DNA of 26,520 nucleotides from a virus, in IMG/VR virus record IMGVR_UViG_3300031227_000348, positions 1-26,520 of that record; one strand, 5' to 3'. Position 1 is the first letter of the stretch, and each line of letters starts with the position of its first letter. Both the position numbers and the translations under genes were made by a program. This document shows, piece by piece, positions 1-8,864 of the stretch. The notes below the pieces were generated by a model. The model was not told the DNA's origin. It saw only the letters and a list, made by a program, of their open reading frames with translations, and did not search any database.

Positions 1-185
1 TCATTCAGATTAAATATGGAGATAGACTTGATTTATTAGCTAATAAATATTATAATGACGGCTCATTATGATGAATTATTGCAAAGGCAAATTCTTTATC
101 AGGTGATTCATATTATATAAATTTAGATCAAAAGATAAGAATACCAATAGATTATTTAAGTATAATCAAAGAATTAAAAGGTTAA
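1..185 (+). CDS. LysM/gp53-like baseplate protein, 3' end only
   Basis: The window opens inside this gene; the reading frame begins at base 3 and ends at TAA 183-185. The visible ~60 residues contain a YGDRLDLLANKYY stretch, then SLWWIIAKAN and a final KIRIPIDYL. This is the pattern of a LysM-like domain in baseplate/tail proteins (gp53 or gpX type), which use it to hold neighbouring baseplate parts together. Both tryptophans of the conserved WW pair are TGA codons, so under the standard code the gene would look broken. The next gene starts 9 bases downstream with an AGAGG ribosome-binding site. Assignment to gp53 specifically is inference; a LysM-type tail protein is well supported. Confidence 0.75.
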
Positions 186-194
186 GAGGTTAAT

Positions 195-2330
195 ATGGCA
201 CAACTTTGAGTAAAAGAAATTCGACAAGAAATCAAAGATGAATTAAATAGACGCAAGAAATATTTAAGTTATGACTTTGGTAAAGGTCTAAATGATACTG
301 ACTATCAAGAATGAAATACGAAAACACCTTGAATAACAATATATTCAAACGTTAAAGAAAGAAATAATGAGGCGGAGACTAATAGCGATAATTGAAATGA
401 AGTTAAAATTAATGGGAAGGTACAACTTAGACGTGATCTAATGAAGGATTATAATGACGAACTTGCTAAAAAAAATATTTTAAATGGTATTGCATCTACT
501 GACGAAAATCTGCCGAAATCATTTGATGAAATTTATAATAGCAATCCAAATGATGATTTTCCTTATAGACCATTACCAACATTAGAAGGTTTAACGGTCG
601 AAAATATTGATGATTATGGTGCTGTAAGAAAATCGAATTTTAAATTTACCTGTTATACGATGCAACAGTTGGAGGATATGCAGAAGTTATATATGTCTCC
701 GGGCGCCTCAATTATTGCACAATGAGGTTGAAGTTTTACAAAATCACAAGTCGAATTTATTAAATTTACAAAATCAAATAAAGCAGAAGAGTCAAAGGAT
801 GTATTTAAAAATTCGGAAAAAATTAAAGAAAAGATATATGATTCTGACGGAAATTATGGGGCTTTTGTAGGGAAAATTACAAAATTTGATTGAAGTTTAA
901 ATGATGATGGTAGTTTTAGTTGCTCAACAGAAGCAGTATCAAGAGGATATGTTGAATTATTTCAGAACATCAAAGAAAGTACAATAGTTACTATAGATAA
1001 TGATGAACTGACAATAATTGATTTATTAAATAAAATACAAGAAAAGAAGAATAAGTTCGATTTTAATGAAATAAACGTCTCCGGACATTCCGTATGATGA
1101 CATAAGACACTATATTTGTCTATAAAGCTTATATTTGAAATTATAAATTTCTTTTATATTCGAGAAGAAAATGATAAAGCATCTATTTTTAAAAATTTAG
1201 TTGTTACACATAATGAAAGTGAACCAATGCTTTATTATACTGTTCAAATTGGTAACAGAACAATACATCCTGCATTAAGATCGCTGGACAGAAATGTGTT
1301 TATAATACCAACAAACACATTAAAAAAAAATAGGGGTTTAGAACTTGATAACTGATTTTCACAAGGTTGAAATAAAGATACATCCAATGTTGATAATATA
1401 TTAGTCTCTATAAGTACTGTTATAGAAGCGTTTTCAAATGCCACAACTTATAAGAATGGAGTGATGAATATATTAGAAAAACTAAATACTTATTCAAATG
1501 GATTTTGAGACTTGGATTTAGAAATATCTCCCGAAAATTTTGTGCGAATAACTGACAAAAATTATTCGTCGTCTTCAATTCCCGCAAATATTAATGAAAA
1601 TAATATAATTAAAGAGGCTTTCACATTTCCGTCATATGGCGCTTATTCTATGTTACAAACATTAAGTATTTCCTCAGAACTTTCTGATGGAATGAAAAAT
1701 GCGGCTGCTTATGGGGGAGTTGGCTCTCCAAGCTCAAAAACGTCAAGAGGTTTTGGAACTCTTTATGGAAATTTAAGAGATGATTTTAATAAATCTTGAG
1801 GCGGTAAAACTGAATATGTTAGAGATGCCATAAAGAAGCCTTCAGGAAAAATTACAAACATCAACGAGGAAATGGAAAAGTATGTTAATAGTAAAAAGTT
1901 TTTTAAAGAATTGGAAATACCAAGTGATTATTGAACATATATTGAAATGTGTTGAGGTTTAAGTGATGACAAAATAAATAATTCAGGATATACTAGTCCT
2001 ATATTAATTCCTCTAAATTTATCAATAACAATTGACGGAATAGAAGGACTGCAATTTGGAAATATTATTACGATTGATTACTTGCCGGATATATATAGAA
2101 AAAATTGTGCATTTGCAATTACAGGCATTTCACATGATATAAGTAGAGATGGATGAACAACAACGATAGATACTCAATTTAGAATCAAATCTGTAAAAAT
2201 TGACTCAAATGCAAAATATGAAGATATTGAAGTTGAGAATACTGAAATATGAGTTGCACCTTCTGAAAATAGAGAATACAACGATATTATAATACCTGAT
2301 GGAAATCTTACTATACCTGAGGCGGAATAA
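195..2330 (+). CDS. Baseplate hub / tail tip protein (gp27-like role)
   Basis: Read with TGA=Trp this is one uninterrupted 711-residue protein; in the standard code it falls into many short fragments. It has 17 TGA and no TGG tryptophan codons. The segment around bases 860-990 (GKITKFDWSLNDDGSFSCS) and the C-terminal part around 2095-2190 (ISHDISRDGWTTTIDTQFRI) resemble phage baseplate hub proteins, where the second motif is typical of the gp27/gpD beta-barrel fold. The gene lies directly after a LysM-like baseplate gene, and its TAA overlaps the ATG of the next gene (TAATG), so they are translationally coupled. It is probably a late structural protein of the tail tip. The family is inferred from motif style; 'tail/baseplate structural protein' is safer than the exact gp27 label. 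Confidence 0.7.
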
Positions 2331-2860
2331 TGGCATATACAATAGGTAATAAATTTTTATTAAATAACAAAAGGTATGTTGGAATATACAACAATGGTCC
2401 GGATAATAATTATTATACGGGAGGAAATTATATCTTTGGTATTTCAGAACTTTTAACTCCAATTATTACAGAAAATAATGGACATAGAATAGGTGATATA
2501 ATATATGATTCTCTCGAAAGTCAATTTACGAAAAGAGAAATTAATTATGCAATTGATTATTATCCTAAAGTAACTGATAAGATTTTAAAACAGGGATTTA
2601 TTATGAGATATTTTGCTCAACAATGAAATGATTCAAACGCCAGAATTATAGAGATTGATAGCAAACAGTTTGACAAAATTGATAAAGGATTTTATAGAGT
2701 AATTAAATTAAAATGATTAATTGTTGGCAATATTAATATTGTTAGTAAAAATAATTTAAAAGAAGTAAATGACAATGCAAAGATAATGTCTATGATTATT
2801 TTTAGATTAACAAATCCAATAGAGCTATATAATAGTGAATATACTGATATAATTTATTAA
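2330..2860 (+). CDS. Hypothetical protein, probably tail/baseplate associated
   Basis: This 176-residue protein begins on the ATG that overlaps the hub gene's stop and ends at TAA 2858-2860. Two internal TGA codons (QQWND and LKWLI) are read as Trp; there is no TGG. The middle contains GFIMRYFAQQ followed by IIEIDSKQFDKI, a pattern I associate with small structural proteins of T4-like marine phages, but I cannot name a family. No membrane segment or signal peptide is visible. Tight coupling to the hub gene suggests a structural or assembly role. Confidence 0.6.
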
Positions 2861-2909
2861 TTATGATAGAGTAAAGTATATAGAAAATATTATAAAAGAA
2901 GGTTACTTA

Positions 2910-4235
2910 ATGCAGATTATTCACACTACAAAGGAATTAAACACAATTGAGCTAAAAAATGACATCATTATAATACCTATTTTAAATAATAACATATATC
3001 ATGCGAGTGTTAGTGAGCTTTGTCTGTTATATATTTACGAGTTGAAAACTAAAAATGAATATATGTTATCATTTAATCATATTGATACCTCTTCACATTT
3101 AAGATTAGACGATTTAAAAGTGTTAAATAATAATAGAGTGAAATATGTCTATGATAAAAAAGAAATGCTTCAAATATATGAATTTACCAATTTAAGTGAC
3201 ATTTCTCTTATGCAATATCTCAGAATAAATAAGAATATTAACATTGATAGATATTTGACAAAAGCACATCATTATTTTTACAAAAAATTTCCCAAATATA
3301 GTGCTGTTAATATTTTGATTCCAATCTTTAAACATTTTGAAATGTGTAATAATTTAGCGAAAAGATTTGTGTCAATAATTAGTAAACACATTAATGATGA
3401 AGAGTTTAGGTTTTATAATGAACAGGCAGTTATCGCTTTTAGCGAAATTGAAGCTAACGGACTATATATAAATAAAGATAAGTTTATGAAGAGCTTCGGC
3501 TTTGGTCCCGCAAAACATATTGTAAATAATAAGGTTAACACAAAGTATAATTTCAACACTATCACTGGCAGACCGTCAAACTCTTTTGGTGGAGTAAATT
3601 ATGCGGCATTAAATAAAGCTGACGATAGTAGAGCGTGTTTTATTAGTAGATTTGACAAAAAAGGTACGTTAGTTGAATTAGATTATGTTGCTTGTCACTT
3701 ATATTTAATTGCAGATATTATTGAGTATGAATTTCCTGATGGATTGACTGGGCATGAATATATGGCATCACAATATTTCGGAGTAGATAAGCCAACAGAT
3801 GAAATGGTTCAAAAGTCTAAAGCAATTACATTTAAGCAAATGTATGGTCATGTTAGTGCAGAATACAAACATATTGAATTTTACAAGAAGTTGAACGAAT
3901 TCGTAAATTTAATATGGGTAGAGCACTATAAAAACAAAGACGTTATACCGATAATCGAAAGAAAGGTGCCTATAATAGACAACAAACAGAAGTTGTTCAA
4001 TTATTTTGTCCAGAATTATGAAACTAAGCGAAATATCCCGCTAATAATAACAGTTAATGAATTACTCAGAGATTACAAGAGCTGCTTAGTATTGTATACG
4101 TATGATTCGATTCTGATTGATTTTCACATTGAGGATGGGAAGAAACTCGTTAAAAAAGTAAGAGATATTCTGACAGAGAGTGGACGATTCCCAGTGAAAA
4201 TTAAACATGGCAAAGACTATAAAACTATAAATTAA
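2910..4235 (+). CDS. Family A DNA polymerase (Pol I-like), short form
   Basis: This 441-residue protein synthesises DNA in phage replication. Residues 219-224 (TGRPSN) match the TGRxSS motif before the palm. Residues 254-269 (VELDYVACHLYLIADI, catalytic D258) correspond to motif A, and 300-313 (QKSKAITFKQMYG) to the fingers O-helix. Residues 396-403 (YTYDSILI, D399) correspond to motif C, with YDS in place of HDE. Residues 173-192 (VIAFSEIEANGLYINKDKF) resemble the segment that opens the polymerase domain. The N-terminal ~170 residues show no clear 3'-5' exonuclease motifs, and at 441 residues the protein is much shorter than bacterial Pol I. It has one TGG and no TGA. It sits alone among structural and unknown genes rather than with the replication block at 8.9-15 kb. 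Most T4-like phages use a family B polymerase, so this is atypical. Confidence 0.85.
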   Translation: MQIIHTTKELNTIELKNDIIIIPILNNNIYHASVSELCLLYIYELKTKNEYMLSFNHIDTSSHLRLDDLKVLNNNRVKYVYDKKEMLQIYEFTNLSDISLMQYLRINKNINIDRYLTKAHHYFYKKFPKYSAVNILIPIFKHFEMCNNLAKRFVSIISKHINDEEFRFYNEQAVIAFSEIEANGLYINKDKFMKSFGFGPAKHIVNNKVNTKYNFNTITGRPSNSFGGVNYAALNKADDSRACFISRFDKKGTLVELDYVACHLYLIADIIEYEFPDGLTGHEYMASQYFGVDKPTDEMVQKSKAITFKQMYGHVSAEYKHIEFYKKLNEFVNLIWVEHYKNKDVIPIIERKVPIIDNKQKLFNYFVQNYETKRNIPLIITVNELLRDYKSCLVLYTYDSILIDFHIEDGKKLVKKVRDILTESGRFPVKIKHGKDYKTIN

Positions 4236-4309
4236 TAATAAAAATTTTTCAATAATTCAATATTTATTAATATAAACAAGAAAAATACAGTAAGGAAACA
4301 AATAATATT

Positions 4310-6190
4310 ATGAATATATTAAATGAATATATAGATAGTTTGGTTGAGAGGGTTGTAGCAAAAACACATAATGCCTTTGTTGATTGAAATAATACAAAAC
4401 ATATTCTGGCTTTGGAAACAATATTGACTGAGGATGGTGTGCCATTTTATTTGATTAATGAGTTAGTATTAGACTTGCAAACGGAAAAAAAAGAAACGAA
4501 AAAAGATGATAAAAAAGTGGGAACTGAATTTCCAGCGATAAATGTTGATTCTGGGAATCTTGTTTATTATGATTCAGAAGAGACAAGAAAGAAAGCTTAT
4601 GATAAAAATAAAGCAAGAAAGTTAACCTCTACCGAACTTGATAAGGCTAAAACTACTAAGACTAAATCTGCAAATGACATTGCGAATGATAGTGAGAATA
4701 AAACAACAAGTGATAAATCTAATAAAGATAATACCAATTATAAATGAAAAAAAAGAGAGACACCTTCTGATAATAATATAGAGGCGAGTTCTGAAGAAAT
4801 TTTATCAAACAAAATCGTCGGAAAAGAGAAGGGACTAAAGCAAGGTGGTCCGACAAATGACAATGCATATGATAGAGATACCAACGTTAATGAGGAAGAT
4901 TTTCTTAAAAATATGGAAAAAATTAACGTCTCTGTATTGCCGTCTGAGAAGAGATTTAAAATTGATACGAATGAATTTAACGCATTGGTTCCACGAAAGT
5001 ATAGAAAATTTATTGAAAGAGCAATGAACACACGTAAACCGAAAGAAGGTAATATTAAGGCCTCTGAGATGTTTGACTCCGATGCAGGTGCAGGCGCAAT
5101 ACAGTCTCAATTAGGTGAAGTTTTAACAATGGTTGGAGCTACAATGTCAAAAGATGAATTTACGGCGTTAGCAAGGAAAATGAACGAACATGTTAAAACA
5201 AATTTTCCGAATAATAAAGGTGTTATTACTTCAGATTGAATAGAATCGTCCGTAAAATCTGCTGAAACAATTAGAGGTTTGGTCGAAGAAGAGTTTGGAG
5301 AAGGTGCCCTAATTATTGCTGGTGCTTGAGACAATGAAGAAGATTTTAACTTAATTGGTGGAACAAATTATAAAGAGAACAAAGGTTATAGCACCGATGT
5401 TTATTATAAGGTTAGAACAAAAAATAATGAAGACAAATTGTTTGAGGTTTCTTTAAAGAAAAATCTCAATAATGTTTATATGCTTAACAGTGGGTTTGAC
5501 AAGGTGTTTAATGAAGAGCCCGAAAGTTCTACAAATTACAAGAAGAAAAACGGAGAAAGATTGCTCAATTTAATACCTAATGTTAAACAGTATACCGATA
5601 AAGGTGATGAATATATGATTAAAAAACTTAAAATTTCTAAAATCAAATTAGCTACATTAAAAAGTTTATTAAGTAAAGACAGAGACAGTCTTAGTCAAGA
5701 CGATTATAAAGTTCTTAATCAAATAATCTATCAGATAAATAAAGTAAATAAAGATGAAACATTTTCTAACTATCTTACTAATGATGCGACCGAACATAAA
5801 GAGACGCAAATGGCTCTAAGTAAATGAGCCGTTGAAACAGAAGAAAAAAGAAAAAAGGTAGAAAAAATCATACAAACTAATTTTCCTTTCAATTCAATTG
5901 GAACTGGTGAAGAAGTTATGGTTTTGGGCGAAAATAAAATAAATAGAAAAACATTAAAACAAATATTTGGAACATCAGATTTCAAAGAGCTTCATAAAAA
6001 ACTAAACGTAAAATTAAATGACAAAGGTACTCCTATAATTACATACAAGGCTGATGCTAATGGCAAGGAAATACCAATAGCAGATGTTGAGATAAGACAA
6101 AAGCCTAGAGGTGTTGGCTCATTTACATTTTACGTAAAGTTATCACCAAAAATACAAAAACTTATTGCGAAAGCAAATAAAGCAAAATAA
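4310..6190 (+). CDS. Large unknown protein, possible PD-(D/E)XK-like domain
   Basis: With TGA=Trp this is a continuous 626-residue protein (5 TGA, no TGG) ending at TAA 6188-6190. Residues ~60-190 are low-complexity, rich in Lys, Asp, Thr and Asn, and probably disordered. A folded region follows (RFKIDTNEF, KYRKFIERA, AGAGAIQSQLGEVLTMVGA). Around residues 340-395 there is AGAWDNEEDFNLIGG, then STDVYYKVRT (D363), then LFEVSLKKN (E379, S381, K383). The D...E/S-x-K spacing resembles a PD-(D/E)XK nuclease-type core, but this is only a motif resemblance. A structural (virion) function is equally possible, since the TGA-rich codon use matches the tail genes. I do not recognise the family with certainty. 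Confidence 0.6.
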
Positions 6191-6211
6191 CTATAATTAG
6201 GAATAAATAAT

Positions 6212-6616
6212 ATGAATAAAGAATATGTAAAGAATCAGTTGTTATGTACTTTTAGCAAACAAAAATATTTAGATGATACCATAAATAATATTAAAAGCGA
6301 ATATCAATTAATAAACAATAAAATTATTACAATTAATAATGTAGAAAATGAAGATGAATTATTTTGTATATATAATATAATTATTACAAATGGAAATGTT
6401 AATTTTCCAAATACAATATTAATACATAGAAAAAGAAAGACAAACACACTTTATACGATTAATAGCTTAAACAATATGATTTGAGTTTTAAATGACGGGA
6501 ATTTCTCGCATGACTTCATTATACCCTGGGAAAATTATCGAAATACACTTTGAAGAATGAAAGAAGATAAATTAGACATTGTAAAAACACAATTATATAA
6601 AACATTTGAATTATAG
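6212..6616 (+). CDS. Conserved hypothetical phage protein
   Basis: This 134-residue protein starts at ATG 6212 after AGGAATAAATAAT and ends at TAG 6614-6616, including two TGA (MIWVL, TLWRM) and one TGG (IPWEN). The second half holds HRKRKTNTLYTINSLNNMIW and FIIPWENYRNTL, a signature I associate with a small uncharacterised protein of T4-like marine phages. It has no membrane segment and no catalytic motif that I can name. It is spaced 21 bases after the large unknown gene and 10 bases before the next, so the three are probably co-transcribed. Confidence 0.6.
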
Positions 6617-6626
6617 GAGATATATT

Positions 6627-6866
6627 ATGAAGAAATCAGAAATACGAGCAATGATAAGAGAAGAATTAAACACAAGTAAGGAGTACATTGTCTGAGGTAT
6701 TCCAAGAGGAAAAGATGATGAGGAAGTTCTTTACACAAAAGCGAAAAGTGAAGGTGAAGCTAAAAAAATTGCTAAGTATTTGTCAGTAAAATTTGGTGCT
6801 AAAAAGACAAGAGTTCAAATTCTTGATTTGACAACAAAAATTGACTTTACAAAAGCTATCAATTAA
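6627..6866 (+). CDS. Small hypothetical protein with IREEL-type N-terminus
   Basis: This 79-residue protein is preceded by TAGGAGATATATT and ends at TAA 6864-6866. One TGA is read as Trp (YIVWGIPRG). The N-terminus MKKSEIRAMIREEL is an amphipathic helix containing I-R-E, similar in kind to the short leader peptides of nearby genes. The rest (DDEEVLYTKAKSEGEAKKIA, then TRVQILDL) looks like a compact alpha/beta protein found in phages without known function. Confidence 0.6.
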
Positions 6867-6879
6867 AGCGAAAAATATA

Positions 6880-7485
6880 ATGAAGACGATAAAGTTTCAA
6901 AAATTATTGAATGAGGGCATATCTGGTAGTAAATTAATTGTTGTTGATATACAACCAGCGTATGAAAAAGAAGTTAAAAGAATTAAAAGTAAATTCATTA
7001 AAGATTTGATAAATTTTAATGGTAATGTATTATATTTATATAACGGACCTGATATGGGATATCATGATGATGAAGGCGTAATTGAAAATTGAATTAGAGA
7101 AGAGACTGATGATTGAGATGTCGATTTAGAAAATATTGAGTTTGTTGAAAAAGGATATGGGTTCTTTCGTGATGTAATGGATGGAAATTATGATGAGTCT
7201 GATATTATCGAATTGATTGGCTGAATGATTAAAAATGACAAATATGATGTGAGAGATATCGATGAAGACGATTTGAAAAATATAATTGATGATGAAGATT
7301 TAATACATGAAATTCTAAATGAGAGAGTTTTTCTTGCTCTACCTCAATTTGATATTGATATATTAAAGAAATTTAAAGGTGCAAGTATATGTGGAGGCGG
7401 TAAAAATGAATGTTTAGCAGAGGTTCAAATTTTATTAGCGGCAATGAAAATAAAAACGAAAGTAATAAATAAGTATGTATATTAA
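6880..7485 (+). CDS. Cysteine hydrolase (isochorismatase-fold)-like protein
   Basis: I chose ATG 6880 rather than upstream TTG codons; the protein has 201 residues with three TGA Trp codons and no TGG. After a 12-residue leader (MKTIKFQKLLNE) comes KLIVVDIQPAYE, the usual first strand with the Asp of isochorismatase-like hydrolases. GYGFFRDVMDG sits in the position of the Lys/Arg loop, and near the C-terminus ASICGGGKNECLAEVQ carries a candidate nucleophilic Cys, followed by MKIKTKVIN. The order matches the cysteine hydrolase fold, though the middle is acidic and divergent. The substrate is unknown. The leader is nearly identical to that of the ADP-ribosyltransferase-like protein at 7782. It is followed 12 bases later by the FeoA gene; no shared pathway is shown by the sequence. 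Confidence 0.65.
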
Positions 7486-7497
7486 AAGAGAAGTACA

Positions 7498-7773
7498 ATG
7501 AAAAACAATGGACTTGGCAGGGGAAGGCGTTGCCACAGAAAAAACAGACGTGACGCTTATGTAGAGAATGGTGATAATTATCATATAGTTGGTTATTGTT
7601 GTGAGGATTGTGATTTACGCAAAAAGCTAATGAATTACGGGCTTTTTAGAGGCGAGGAATTTAAAGTTATAGGTAAGGCGCCTATGGGTGACCCAATAGA
7701 GATTAAGATAAATGGTTATCGTCTTTTTATTAGGAACAATGAATTGAAGAAATTAATTTTAAAGAAAATTTAG
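7498..7773 (+). CDS. feoA: FeoA-domain protein
   Basis: This 91-residue protein ends at TAG. Residues ~35-90 (YCCEDCDLRKKLMNYGLFRG, then FKVIGKAPMGDPIEIKINGY, then RLFIRNNELKKLIL) follow the FeoA pattern closely: L..LG...G..v.V...AP.GDPI.I...G..L.LR..E. FeoA is a small SH3-like cytoplasmic partner of the ferrous iron transporter FeoB; the same fold forms the C-terminal domain of DtxR-type regulators. The first ~25 residues are Arg-rich (GLGRGRRCHRKNRRD) and extend beyond a minimal FeoA. Four cysteines (12, 34, 35, 38 approximately) could bind metal, which is inference. No feoB is in the window. It sits between a cysteine-hydrolase-like gene and an ADP-ribosyltransferase-like gene, so it looks like host-derived accessory cargo. 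It has no Trp codons. Confidence 0.8.
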   Translation: MKNNGLGRGRRCHRKNRRDAYVENGDNYHIVGYCCEDCDLRKKLMNYGLFRGEEFKVIGKAPMGDPIEIKINGYRLFIRNNELKKLILKKI

Positions 7774-7781
7774 GAAATGAC

Positions 7782-8342
7782 ATGATAAAGACAGTTAAAT
7801 TTCAGAAATTATTAGACGAAGATGTAAAAATATATCATGGAGACAATCATAATACGAAACGTATAGATATCAAAATGATGATGCAACAAAACGCAAATAA
7901 TCAAGAAGGAATAGGTATATATTTTTCGGATGATATTAGCACAGCAGAACATTATGGTAGTAACGTTATTTCAATTGATATTAGTAAAAAAAACTTTGTG
8001 GAAAGTCGTGATCTAGCTAATTTACATATTAGTAAGCAAAAGTTAATATTATTACTAAAAGCAATGACAAAGATTGATAAAGATGAAATGTTCTATTATA
8101 TGTCAGATTACACAACGTTGATAGGACCTGATGATATAACTAATTCTACATATTTAAAGGTAGTGGATATGATACTCGACAATGAAGTACGTAATTTGCA
8201 AATTGAATTGGCTAGAATTATTGGTGTTAAATCTTTTGTGAAATTATGAAACAAAATAATAAAAATTGACGGAACATATCACCGTAATGGCTCGGATATT
8301 TGATATGCAGTTATTAACCCAGAATATAATTTAAACAAATAG
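7782..8342 (+). CDS. ADP-ribosyltransferase-like protein with propeptide-like leader
   Basis: This 186-residue protein starts 8 bases after the feoA stop and includes two TGA Trp codons (KLWNK, DIWYA). After the leader MIKTVKFQKLLDE come VKIYHGDN (the H of a YHG strand), EGIGIYFSDDISTAEHYGSN (the IYF strand and following helix) and VISIDISKKNF. The C-terminus is IWYAVINPEYNL. This is the layout of the H-Y-x ADP-ribosyltransferase superfamily, where YHG and GIYF bind NAD; I cannot assign the third catalytic residue safely. The leader matches that of the 6880 gene and ends in L-D-E, resembling the cleavable head-targeting sequence of T4 internal proteins and of the T4 Alt ADP-ribosyltransferase. 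A role as a protein packaged in the head and injected to modify host targets is inference. Confidence 0.65.
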
Positions 8343-8353
8343 GAGAAAATATA

Positions 8354-8680
8354 ATGAATAATGAAAATTTCAAAAAGTTATTAAGAGAGTACAAGCAGAC
8401 TGTAATTAAGGAAAGTTATAACGAAGGCAAATTAATTAAAGCATTAGCGAGTGATGCAGGTAACACCGTTGATCTTTGACTTGCAGTTGAATTAGATGAA
8501 TTTATGAATGGCGATAAACAAACTCAGTATGATTTAGTCAAAAATAGTTTTGATAATTATATTGAAGATGTTTACGATGATATTGAAGATGATTTACCAG
8601 ATGATATTGATATTGATAAATGATTAAATAAAAACAGAAAAAAAATAATCATTGCTATAATAAAAAAGATAAATAGATAA
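8354..8680 (+). CDS. Acidic hypothetical protein
   Basis: This 108-residue protein follows an AGGAGAAAATATA ribosome-binding site and ends at TAA 8678-8680, with two TGA Trp codons (DLWLA, DKWLN). The start MNNENFKKLLREYKQTVIKE is again a helix with an L-R-E step. The body is strongly acidic (DVYDDIEDDLPDDIDIDKW) and it ends with a basic tail NRKKIIIAIIKKINR. No known family recognised. The LxE-type start suggests it belongs to the same head-cargo-like group as the two preceding tagged genes. Confidence 0.55.
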
Positions 8681-8864
8681 AATACTACTATATAGCGAGT
8701 TATCTTCGAGAAAAAAAATCGCCAAAAATAAAGAAAAAATGATATAAACGCAAATGACGTGATATATATTATCAGTCAAGGTTACTTCAAGCAACCAGTA
8801 ATGGGAAATGCTAAATGGTAAATAAAAAATGACAAAAAAAGAAATGGAAAAAGGAGAATGGAAA
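8681..8864 (+). promoter_or_regulatory. Leader of the SSB gene with small hairpin
   Basis: A 184-base untranslated stretch before the single-stranded DNA-binding protein gene. Bases 8780-8796 can form a hairpin (GGTT paired with AACC, one mismatch, then CT with AG around a three-base loop). The strong AAGGAG at 8851-8856 decides for the ATG at 8865 rather than in-frame ATG 8829 or 8844. T4 gene 32 is autoregulated through a structured leader, so a similar role is conceivable, but no pseudoknot is evident by eye. I see no convincing -35/-10 pair. Confidence 0.3.

Noticed and set aside
1244-1444. Reverse-strand open frames here and at many other sites (e.g. 4738-5110, 18009-18326, 23171-23617)
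   Set aside because: They lie opposite well-supported + strand genes, have no ribosome-binding sites, and their sequences show no known motifs; long reverse frames are expected opposite AT-rich coding DNA.
195-2330. Massive pseudogenisation, since the standard code gives many broken frames
   Set aside because: All breaks are TGA, in one constant frame, at plausible Trp positions; reading TGA as Trp restores single proteins throughout the window.
4310-6190. Confident call of a PD-(D/E)XK nuclease
   Set aside because: Only a D...ExSxK-like spacing is visible; it could as well be a structural protein, so it is listed as unknown.
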